A DNA stretch of 64,000 nt from Kordia zhangzhouensis (GTDB taxonomy: Bacteria > Bacteroidota > Bacteroidia > Flavobacteriales > Flavobacteriaceae), in the NCBI RefSeq assembly GCF_001005305.1, contig NZ_LBMH01000004.1, forward strand, positions 248,001-312,000. Reading direction: 5' to 3'. Numbering within the stretch: position 1 is the stretch's first letter; every line of letters begins with the position of its first letter. The notes below the pieces were generated by a model. The model was not told the origin of the DNA. It saw nothing but the letters and a program-made list of their open reading frames with translations, and did not search any database. The translations under genes and the position numbers were made by a program. Shown piece by piece: positions 54,337 to 62,743 of this stretch.

Positions 54337-57300
54337 GTGGCAGAATCAAACGTACTTACACAGGTAAAAAATATAGTTTCTAAAACGCTTAAGATTTCTC
54401 TAGAAAAACTAGATGTTGATGCAGACTTTGATAGTTTCGGGATAGATTCCATTATTGCAATGGAATTGATGTCAAACCTTTCAAAAGGCATGAATATATC
54501 TATTACGCCTGCACAATTTACAGAGGTAAATACCATCAAAGAACTTGCAGAAGCTATTGAAGAGTTGACTAATGAAAGCACTACGGTTTCAGAGATAGAA
54601 ACTCCTGAAATTAGTAAAGAAGTAGCAACTCCTCGAGTTGAAAAACAATCAACACCTCAAGAGCCTGTAAGAAAAATTCGTAGACAACAACGACCAGTAG
54701 TTGCTCGAAAAAATGAGTCTTCTAACCGTATAGACATTCCACATAAAAATGTATTGGATAAAATTCAACAAGAATTTGCAATTGATCTTAGTTACCGCAA
54801 ATTCAATACCATTGAAGATATCGCAGATACATTGATTAATAGTCATTTAGATGAACTATTAGCACATTACAATTTAGTAGATGAAATAATTGATGATTCT
54901 TCGTACGAAGAAGAAGTATATGTTGAAGAAACAAACTATTCGCAGGGCAAAATAGCTTTCGATGACATTGCCATTGTAGGAGTAAGTTGTAACTTTCCAG
55001 AAGCGCCTAATGCACAACAATACTGGGAAAATTTGATTGAACAAAAAAATAGTATCAAAGAAATTCCTGAAGATCGTTGGGATTGGAAAACACATTACTC
55101 AGCCACAAAACAAGAAGGAAAAACAAATTCCAAATGGGCAGCGTTAATTGATCACCACGATTGTTTTGATGCTAAATTCTTCAACATTGATGATGAAGAA
55201 GCCAAATTGATGGATCCGCAAGAACGTTTATTACTTCAAGAAGTGTATAAATCATTTCAAGATGCAGGAATCAATCCGAAAGAGCTTAAAGGAAGTAAAA
55301 CAGGCATCTATACTAGTTATGAATATTCAGAGTACGAACATTACTTGCGAAATAATGTTGACAAGTTAAAAGTTGCCAACAAACCTTTCTTTTCGTCGTC
55401 TAGCCCAACGTATTATTTGTCTAATAGACTTTCTTTTCTATTCGATTTTCATGGGCCGAGTGAAACTTTCAATGTAAACTGTGCTGGTTCGGCTGTAGCT
55501 ATAAACAGAGCGTATCAATCTTTACAAAATGGAGAAAGTGATGTAGCAATTGTAGGTGGCGTTTCACTAAATCTTTTTGCGGATGATTATATAGCACTAT
55601 CAAAATATGACATGCTCTCCCCAGATGGTACTTGTGCTGTCTTTGATGATAAAGCAAATGGATTTACACGTGGAGAAGGAGCAGCGTCAGTAGTATTAAA
55701 ACGACTTTCAGATGCAGAAAGAGACCAAAATAAGATTTATGGGGTTATCAAAAGTTGTCACCAAAACAATCGTGGAAACGCTCGATTTTTACAAGAAATT
55801 GATACCGAATCTATTACAAATGTAATTAGCAATTGTTTTGAAAATGCAGCCATTGACCCAACAGGTGTTCACTACATTGAAGTTGATGGATATGCAACAA
55901 AATGGGCAGATTCATTTGAGTATGAGGGAATTAAAAAGGTATTTGAAAATGCTCAAATCAATAAAAAGAGTTGTGCTTTAGGAAGTTTAAAAGGAAATAT
56001 AGGAAACTTGGAATCGGTAAATGGATTAGCAAGTTTAATTAAGCTTGCACTTTCATTACATCATAAAAAATTCCCAGCAACAATTACAAAAAATACGGTA
56101 AATTCTTTTATAGATATCAATAATCCTAAGCATCCGCTTTATATAGCAGATAAAGAAATTCCATTTGAGTCCATTCGTAATGAAGACGATGCAATTATCA
56201 GAGCAGGAATCAATTCATTTGCTGATACAGGAGTGAATGTGCACATCTTATTAGAAGAATACACAAAATCTTATAGAAACTTAGCTTCGCATTCAACCGA
56301 ACCACAATTATTTGTAATATCTGCGAAAGATCAAGATAAACTAATAGAAAGCGTTCAACATTACATTTCGTATTTATCAAATACGGAAGATATCATGTTT
56401 ACCAATATGATATACACATTACAAACGGGACGTGAAGCTATGGAAGAACGTTTGGCAATCGTAGCGAATTCGCCTCAAGATTTGTTAAGTAAGTTAAATA
56501 CGGTTAAAAGTGGTTTTCCAAAAGACAAAACTCAATTAGAAAAAAAGAGTATCTATTATGGAGCTGTAAAGCAAGCAGAAAACAATCCATTAATGGGAAT
56601 CTTTACAGATGATATGACCAAAATGCTTATTCGTGATGGTGCTCAAAAAGATCACTTGCAAAAATTAGCAAACTTGTGGATTGCAGGTTTTGATGTGCCT
56701 TGGAAATCACTTTGGGAAGAAAAAAATATGCAGCCTATATCTTTGCCGTCTTATCCGTTTTACCAAACTAGATATTGGGCTGAAGTAACAGGAGAAGTAA
56801 CACCTGTGGCTTTATCAATAACAAAAAAGGTTGAAAAAACTACAGACGCAAAACCAACTTTACAAGATGCTACCGAAAAAATAGCTCAAGAGAAGTTCTT
56901 TTACATTTCTGAAGAAGAACATAAAGAATATTCTTTGACAGCTATTGAAAAAATGGAACTCTATCTACAGCAGGAAATAGCATTGTTATTAAATATTTCT
57001 ATCACAGAGGTAGACAAATCAAAAAACTTCTTAGAGTTAGGATTAAACTCTATAGATATAGGAACGTTTGTTTCCAATACAATGAACCTTTTAGGGGTAA
57101 CAATGTCTCCAGCTATTATTTTTAATAACCCTGAAGTGAATAGCTTGGCTAGATATTTATGTGATATATTTCCTCAAAAAGTACAAAAAGTTCAAGTGAC
57201 TAGTGATGAAAAATTAGCAATCACAAATGCTTCAGAAACTACCGTAGAGCAAGTTGAAGCAAAAGCCCTAATTCCTTTACAAACTAAAGGAAAAAAACGC

Positions 57301-58092
57301 CCAATTTTTGCAGTTTCACCAGGCGGAAACGGAACAACACTATCATTTCAACATTTGGTTCAAGCCTTAGGAACGAGTCAGCCGTTTTACGGATTAGAGC
57401 TAGTAATGAGTACGGAAGCATTACCAGAAGAGATTTCTATTGAAAAAATTGCTCAAGCAAATGTCGCAGAAATTCAAGAAGTACAGCCAAAAGGACCGTA
57501 TCGTATTATGGGACTTTCTAATGGAGGAATGATTGCTTTTGAAATAGTTAAGATACTCACTCAAAAAGGAGAAAAAGTAGAATTGCTAGGTTTCTTAGAT
57601 TGCTTTTCACCTTCACAAAAGTTAATTGATATGGTTGATGAAATTGTTGGTGTTTTCAATGGAAAATTTGCGGCTAATTCTGATGAAAAATTAGCAATAG
57701 ATGTTGAAAAACTAAAAGCGATGTCTGAAGAAGATCGTTTTGATTATCTCTATGAAGTAATTACAAAACAAGGATTTACCATTCCAAAAGCTCAATTTGA
57801 AACAACATACAAAATAGCTCGTGCTATGGATATGAGTTGTAGAGCATATCATCCAGAGAAGCTAACAAATACAGTTAATACAGTACTCTTTAGAGCGACT
57901 GATGGTTATATGGAAGGGTATGAAAATCTTTCTGAAGACTATGGTTGGAATGCACTTCTAGCAAAACCAGTAACTATTGAATCTATAAAGGCAGATCATT
58001 TTTCTATTACTGATGAATCATCAAGTGCAATCATCGCAAAAAAAATCAATGAAGTGCTAAAAAAAGCGACACCCAAAAAAGTGAATTCATAA
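54337..58092 (+). CDS. PKS: ACP-KS0-ACP-thioesterase
   Basis: A 1251-residue protein starting at GTG (54337), 18 bp after the aminotransferase stop. Order: ACP (S38 in FGIDSIIAM), a charged linker with helical segment, a KS-like domain (about 209-641), ACP (S905 in LGLNSIDI, with Asn for the usual Asp), and a type I thioesterase (about 950-1251; S1061 in GLSNGG, D in LDCFSPSQ, H1221 in ADHFSITD). The KS keeps C382 (NCAGS) but both catalytic histidines are replaced, D517 in EVDGYATK and N557 in GNIGNLES, so it should not condense: a KS0, typical for trans-AT lines, which passes chains on. The TE then releases the product by hydrolysis or ring closure. No AT, KR or DH. Confidence 0.88.
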   Translation: MAESNVLTQVKNIVSKTLKISLEKLDVDADFDSFGIDSIIAMELMSNLSKGMNISITPAQFTEVNTIKELAEAIEELTNESTTVSEIETPEISKEVATPRVEKQSTPQEPVRKIRRQQRPVVARKNESSNRIDIPHKNVLDKIQQEFAIDLSYRKFNTIEDIADTLINSHLDELLAHYNLVDEIIDDSSYEEEVYVEETNYSQGKIAFDDIAIVGVSCNFPEAPNAQQYWENLIEQKNSIKEIPEDRWDWKTHYSATKQEGKTNSKWAALIDHHDCFDAKFFNIDDEEAKLMDPQERLLLQEVYKSFQDAGINPKELKGSKTGIYTSYEYSEYEHYLRNNVDKLKVANKPFFSSSSPTYYLSNRLSFLFDFHGPSETFNVNCAGSAVAINRAYQSLQNGESDVAIVGGVSLNLFADDYIALSKYDMLSPDGTCAVFDDKANGFTRGEGAASVVLKRLSDAERDQNKIYGVIKSCHQNNRGNARFLQEIDTESITNVISNCFENAAIDPTGVHYIEVDGYATKWADSFEYEGIKKVFENAQINKKSCALGSLKGNIGNLESVNGLASLIKLALSLHHKKFPATITKNTVNSFIDINNPKHPLYIADKEIPFESIRNEDDAIIRAGINSFADTGVNVHILLEEYTKSYRNLASHSTEPQLFVISAKDQDKLIESVQHYISYLSNTEDIMFTNMIYTLQTGREAMEERLAIVANSPQDLLSKLNTVKSGFPKDKTQLEKKSIYYGAVKQAENNPLMGIFTDDMTKMLIRDGAQKDHLQKLANLWIAGFDVPWKSLWEEKNMQPISLPSYPFYQTRYWAEVTGEVTPVALSITKKVEKTTDAKPTLQDATEKIAQEKFFYISEEEHKEYSLTAIEKMELYLQQEIALLLNISITEVDKSKNFLELGLNSIDIGTFVSNTMNLLGVTMSPAIIFNNPEVNSLARYLCDIFPQKVQKVQVTSDEKLAITNASETTVEQVEAKALIPLQTKGKKRPIFAVSPGGNGTTLSFQHLVQALGTSQPFYGLELVMSTEALPEEISIEKIAQANVAEIQEVQPKGPYRIMGLSNGGMIAFEIVKILTQKGEKVELLGFLDCFSPSQKLIDMVDEIVGVFNGKFAANSDEKLAIDVEKLKAMSEEDRFDYLYEVITKQGFTIPKAQFETTYKIARAMDMSCRAYHPEKLTNTVNTVLFRATDGYMEGYENLSEDYGWNALLAKPVTIESIKADHFSITDESSSAIIAKKINEVLKKATPKKVNS

Positions 58093-58139
58093 GTGATAAG
58101 TAGAATTAATTATCATTCAAAAACACGCAAAATTCATTT

Positions 58140-59066
58140 ATGAAAGCAGTAGTTATTACGGAGTACGGTCCGCCAGAAGTTCTACAGATTAAAAACATTG
58201 AAAAACCAACACCAAAAGCAGATGAAGTATTAATTAAAGTACATGCAACGACTGCTCATGCGGGTGATTCTCGTATTCGTAGATCGAGTCCTTTTATTGT
58301 AGTTCGCTTATTATTTGGCTTTTTGAAACCTAAAAAAAATCTTATACCAGGAATAGAACTTTCGGGAATTATTGAAGAAGTAGGATCAAAAGTGACACAT
58401 TTCAAAAAAGGAGATGAAGTTTTTGGACTTACGGGATTGCGATTAGGAGCATATGCTGAATATTGCTGTATACGTGAAAAAGTAAAAGATGGTACGCAAG
58501 AACGTAAAGGAATCATCAAAAAAATACCCAATAACTTAACGCTAGATGAATCATCGGTTGTAGCTTCTGGAGCACTGACTGCTTTGAAAAATCTACAAAA
58601 AGGAAAAGTACAAAAAGGAACTAGCATTCTCATCAATGGAGGTTCTGGAAGTTTAGGAACGTATGCAATTCAACTAGCAAAATACTATGGGGCAGAAGTA
58701 ACGGCTGTGTGTAGTGGTAAAAATGAAGCATTGGTTCGATCTATCGGAGCAGATCATGTTATTGATTATACGCAAGAGGACTTTACCCAAACAGGGAAAA
58801 AATATGATGTAGTATATGATGCCGTAATGAAATCTACACGCTTTAAGTGCAAAAAAATATTAAAACCGAAAGGAATCTATCTTAATAACTATTGGCTTTC
58901 TAGTATTAAACAATCTGATATGGAAACCATTCATGCATTAATAGAAAAAAACGAACTCAAACCAATTATAGACAGAACCTATACTATTGACAATGTAGTA
59001 GAAGCTCATAAATACCTTGATACAGAGCGAAAAAAAGGAAATGTCATCATACAAATACACAAGTAA
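58140..59066 (+). CDS. zinc-free MDR oxidoreductase (quinone/enoyl reductase type)
   Basis: A 308-residue medium-chain dehydrogenase. GroES-like N-terminal part (MKAVVITEYGPPEVLQIK), then PGIELSGIIEEVGSKVTHF and the NADPH-binding INGGSGSLGTYAIQLAKYYG. The zinc-ligand cysteines of alcohol dehydrogenases are absent, as in quinone oxidoreductases and PKS enoyl reductases. It lies within the operon 47 bp after the second PKS and could serve as trans-acting ER on the alkene left by KS1-DH1-KR, or reduce a precursor. Neither is shown. Confidence 0.83.
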   Translation: MKAVVITEYGPPEVLQIKNIEKPTPKADEVLIKVHATTAHAGDSRIRRSSPFIVVRLLFGFLKPKKNLIPGIELSGIIEEVGSKVTHFKKGDEVFGLTGLRLGAYAEYCCIREKVKDGTQERKGIIKKIPNNLTLDESSVVASGALTALKNLQKGKVQKGTSILINGGSGSLGTYAIQLAKYYGAEVTAVCSGKNEALVRSIGADHVIDYTQEDFTQTGKKYDVVYDAVMKSTRFKCKKILKPKGIYLNNYWLSSIKQSDMETIHALIEKNELKPIIDRTYTIDNVVEAHKYLDTERKKGNVIIQIHK

Positions 59067-59161
59067 ATAGTAATGTCAGTGTAATGTATACTTATGTAAA
59101 TGCTGACACAAATAACCAATAGTAACTAATCAAAAATCAATAATCTACTAAAACCAATTTT

Positions 59162-61756
59162 ATGAAGAATATACTTAATCCCGTATCGCGCTTCATTAGT
59201 AAAATTCCAGAAAAAGTCTTAAAAAGAAAGTGGCTTTACTTAGGATTTTTCATAGCAGCGACCGTTTTCCTGATTATGAATCTTGGCAATTTAAAAATGG
59301 ACATGACCATTGAAGGATGGATTCAAGATGATGATCCAACAAAAATTGCGTTCAATGAATATCATGCTCAATTTGGAAGTGAAGATGGAGTATATATTGT
59401 TTACAAACCTAAAGATGGTGATGTTTTTTCTGAAAAATCACTACAAACGGTAAAGTCAATTCAAGAAGATCTACTCAACTACAAAGAAACTCTGAGAATA
59501 GGTCAGAAATCTGCATTAGATCACATTGTAAAAGTCAATACTGTTGTAAATGCACGTGTATTAACAGCCGAAAATGACTTTTTGTATGCACGTCCGTTAG
59601 TGGGAGAACATGTTCCTGAAAGTCAAGCAGAACGAAACGAATTAAGAGAAATAGCGAAAGGAGAAAAACAATTTCCATTACAGTACTTCTCAGAAGATAT
59701 GAAGTATGGTGGAATTTACATTGAAACCAATTTTGGTGCAATTCCATTAGATGAAGAAGAGGTAAAAGTAGACGATTTAGTATTAGATACAGATACTGAT
59801 TTAACGCTTGAAGAAACTGTAACTGATACAGCAACACCACGTTTTAAGCCAACAGATCAGGCAGATTACTTAAAACTTAACGAGGCAATCAATGAAATTT
59901 TAAGCAAGCCAGAATACGCTGAGCATTTCGAATACTATGCTGTAGGAAATACTCCAGCAGCTGAATATGACTTGTTGATGGTTGATGAAATGGGGAATTT
60001 GTACATGGCTGCATTATTAATCATGATTGTATTGTTATGGTATTTCTTCCGAAGATTTTCAGCAGTTACATGGTCGTTAACAATTGTAATTCTTAGTACC
60101 ATTTGGACCTTAGGAATTTCTGCATTATTAGGACTAACTATTACAGGATTCTTAATACTTACGATTTTATTAATACTTACGGTTGGTATTGCGGATTCCG
60201 TACATATCATGTCAGGATATTCATTTTTACGAAATACAAACGTTGATCACAAAACATCCTTAAAAACGATTTATGGAACTGTGGGTACAGCATTATTACT
60301 AACGGCTACCACAAATATGGTAGGTATCATTGCGTTAAATATTACACCTGTGGTGCCAATTCAGACCTTTGCTATCATGTCTACTCTAGGAATTTCGTTA
60401 GCGTTCTTATTTACAATTTTCCTATTACCAATATTAATGGACATATGGAAACCTTGGAAAAAAGGAGACGAGTCAGATAAATCATCTGGAAGTTTGTTAT
60501 CGCGTATATTCCCAAATTTTGCAGTGATTATGCAACGCATTTTAGACAAGGTGGTTCCTTTGGTAGAAAAAAGACCAGTTCCAATCTTAGTAATTTTCTT
60601 CGGAATCATCGCTTTTTGTATTTACGGAGCAACGATGGTTACAGTAAACTCTAACATGTTAGATCAATATCCGGAGGATTCTAAGTTTAGAGAAAATGTT
60701 GAGATTGCAGATAACAAAATGATGGGAGCTTATAGTATGGTAGTCTTTTTAGATTTAGGAAAAGAAAATGCTTTTAAAGATCCTAAAGTGTTAAAATCTA
60801 TGGATGAATTACAACGTAAGTTTGAGGAAAAATATGAAAAATACGTAGTAATGACTTCTTCATTGGCAGATGTAGCCAAAGATGCTTATAAAAAACTAAA
60901 TGAAGGAAAAGATGAAAACTACATCATTCCAGAAGATCCGCAAGTACTTTCACAAACCTTGTTCATGTTTAACAATGCAAGTCCAGAAGATCGTAAAAGA
61001 TTAGTGGGAGACAATTATCAAAAAGCAAACATAAAAATTTCACTACACAATTACGGATCATACGAATACAGCAAGGTATTTGAAAATATGCAATCAGACA
61101 TTGCAACAATGGTAAACAACTTAAAACAAAACTACAGTGAAGCAACTGTATCAATTACAGGAATCTTTGCTTTAGCAATGCAAACCGCAGATTACTTAAC
61201 CAAAAACGAAGTAAACAGTTTCGGAATCGCATTAGTTGCTATTTGTTTGATTCTTTTAATAGTTTTTGGATCGGCAAAAGTGGGTGCTGCAGCAATGTTT
61301 CCAAATTTATTACCAGCAATTTTAACTTTCGGATTGCTTGGTATACTTGGAATTCCGCTAGATTTTTACACAATGATGCTCGCTCCAATCATAATTGGTA
61401 TATCTGTTGATGATACAGTAACGTTTATTACGCAGTATCGTCATGAAGTAATAAAAGATGGAAATATAAAAAGAGCCTTACGTTACACTATGAAAGAAGC
61501 AGGACAAGCCTTATTATTCACGTCATTAGTCTTAGGACTTGGTTTCGGAATCATGTCTGTTGCCGCAGCAGCAGGAACTTCCAACATGGGAAGATTTGGA
61601 TTCATCGCAATCATGGCAGGATTAATGTGTGACTTATTCTTTTTACCAGCTTTAATCATTGTTTTCAAACTAAACTTTGGCGCCAACAAACAATCACCAG
61701 ACGACAAAGAAGAAACAGTAACTAATTTAAAAGAACAAATTCATGAAGCCGTTTAA
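59162..61756 (+). CDS. RND/MMPL-family transporter
   Basis: An 864-residue transporter with two tandem halves, each with a large extracytoplasmic loop and about six helices. The proton-relay acidic residues are visible in both halves: VGIADSVHIMSGY and IGISVDDTVTFITQY. MMPL/HAE-type proteins move lipids, hopanoids or polyketide lipids (as in mycobacterial MmpL). It overlaps the next gene by 14 bp. Its place in a PKS operon with DUF1302 and LolA-like proteins suggests export of a hydrophobic product or of its carrier. Confidence 0.9.
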   Translation: MKNILNPVSRFISKIPEKVLKRKWLYLGFFIAATVFLIMNLGNLKMDMTIEGWIQDDDPTKIAFNEYHAQFGSEDGVYIVYKPKDGDVFSEKSLQTVKSIQEDLLNYKETLRIGQKSALDHIVKVNTVVNARVLTAENDFLYARPLVGEHVPESQAERNELREIAKGEKQFPLQYFSEDMKYGGIYIETNFGAIPLDEEEVKVDDLVLDTDTDLTLEETVTDTATPRFKPTDQADYLKLNEAINEILSKPEYAEHFEYYAVGNTPAAEYDLLMVDEMGNLYMAALLIMIVLLWYFFRRFSAVTWSLTIVILSTIWTLGISALLGLTITGFLILTILLILTVGIADSVHIMSGYSFLRNTNVDHKTSLKTIYGTVGTALLLTATTNMVGIIALNITPVVPIQTFAIMSTLGISLAFLFTIFLLPILMDIWKPWKKGDESDKSSGSLLSRIFPNFAVIMQRILDKVVPLVEKRPVPILVIFFGIIAFCIYGATMVTVNSNMLDQYPEDSKFRENVEIADNKMMGAYSMVVFLDLGKENAFKDPKVLKSMDELQRKFEEKYEKYVVMTSSLADVAKDAYKKLNEGKDENYIIPEDPQVLSQTLFMFNNASPEDRKRLVGDNYQKANIKISLHNYGSYEYSKVFENMQSDIATMVNNLKQNYSEATVSITGIFALAMQTADYLTKNEVNSFGIALVAICLILLIVFGSAKVGAAAMFPNLLPAILTFGLLGILGIPLDFYTMMLAPIIIGISVDDTVTFITQYRHEVIKDGNIKRALRYTMKEAGQALLFTSLVLGLGFGIMSVAAAAGTSNMGRFGFIAIMAGLMCDLFFLPALIIVFKLNFGANKQSPDDKEETVTNLKEQIHEAV

Positions 61757-62651
61757 AAAAAGTATTCAACTTATTTTACTAGTATCGTCTCTTTTCTTTA
61801 TAGGAAATGCCAATGCGCAAAGTCCTAAAGAGATTATGGTAAAAGTAGATAGTGTTGAAAATTTCACGTACAATTCGTCTATTCGTAAATTTCAATTTAC
61901 ATCGTGTAGATATGATATTTCTGGTGGAAAATTACGTTGTAAAACGAAACCGCGTCAAGTGGTAGTAGAAAATATTCACAAAGACTATTTGGTAGGACCA
62001 AAAAAGAAAGATGCCAAATCGTTAGATATGATTATTTCTCCAATTGCCGATAAAGGAACTAATATGTTGGTATGGAAAAAAGCAGATCAAGACGATAATG
62101 ATTTCTGGTTATACTTGCCAGCATTAGGAAAAGTAAAGCGAATAGCTTCTAGTAATGAAGGAGGAGAAACAGGAAGCGTTTTTGGAACCGAATTCTCTAT
62201 TGAAGATGTATCTCCTAGAAAAATAAAAGACTATACATACAAGTTACTTGGGGAAGATACATTCAACAATCGACCAGTTTGGATAATTGAATCAACACCT
62301 ACAGAAGCACGCTCTAAGAAAACGTTCTATAGCAAAGTAATAAGTTATGTAGATAAAGAACGTTATGTGATTTTAAAGGATGAATTATACAATCGAACAG
62401 GGAAACTATTCAAGCAATTAATTACTAAAAAAGTAGATCGAATTGATGGAGTTTGGATAGTTACTAAATCTTCTATGATTAATTTACTATCGCGAAGAAT
62501 CACAAATTATGATGTATTGTCAATCGATTTTAACTTAGAAATTGATGATGAATTCTTTACGCAAAGAGCTATGACTGATTTTGCTTATAGAGAAAAGAAA
62601 ATGAATGAATATCGTACATCACTTAAAGATATCGATTCGGGCAATAAATAA
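61743..62651 (+). CDS. LolA-like periplasmic lipid carrier (outer membrane lipoprotein-sorting type)
   Basis: A 302-residue protein with signal peptide (ending NANAQ, about 26) and a LolA/LppX-like beta fold indicated by FWLYLPALGKVKRIASS, GTEFSIEDVSP and PVWIIESTP. Pfam groups such sequences as outer-membrane lipoprotein-sorting proteins of PF17131 type, near DUF1329. They commonly travel with RND/MMPL transporters. It is translationally coupled to the transporter (start before its stop). It probably ferries a lipid-like cargo through the periplasm to the DUF1302 barrel. Confidence 0.83.
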   Translation: MKPFKKSIQLILLVSSLFFIGNANAQSPKEIMVKVDSVENFTYNSSIRKFQFTSCRYDISGGKLRCKTKPRQVVVENIHKDYLVGPKKKDAKSLDMIISPIADKGTNMLVWKKADQDDNDFWLYLPALGKVKRIASSNEGGETGSVFGTEFSIEDVSPRKIKDYTYKLLGEDTFNNRPVWIIESTPTEARSKKTFYSKVISYVDKERYVILKDELYNRTGKLFKQLITKKVDRIDGVWIVTKSSMINLLSRRITNYDVLSIDFNLEIDDEFFTQRAMTDFAYREKKMNEYRTSLKDIDSGNK

Positions 62652-62672
62652 TTTTGCAAAACTTACTTTTTA

Positions 62673-62721
62673 GATAAGCACGTTATAAATGATGATTATA
62701 TCAATAAATAATGTGCTTATC
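62673..62721. repeat. 9-bp inverted repeat before the GMC gene
   Basis: GATAAGCAC (62673-62681) and GTGCTTATC (62713-62721) are exact inverted repeats with a 31-base loop. No T-run follows, so it is not a standard terminator; it could be a protein site or RNA pause. Confidence 0.45.
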
Positions 62722-62743
62722 ATAACTTCTTTACAAACCGACC

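Noticed and set aside
54720-54900. third ACP in the linker of PKS 2
   Set aside because: A helical segment (FNTIEDIADTLINSH) resembles the end of an ACP, but there is no GxDS serine.
57511-57528. GLSNGG as an AT active site in PKS 2
   Set aside because: It follows the last ACP and is paired with a C-terminal DHF histidine, which is the thioesterase arrangement.
62673-62721. terminator splitting the PKS operon before the GMC gene
   Set aside because: Long loop and no T-run after the stem; the GMC gene starts 22 bp later in the same direction.
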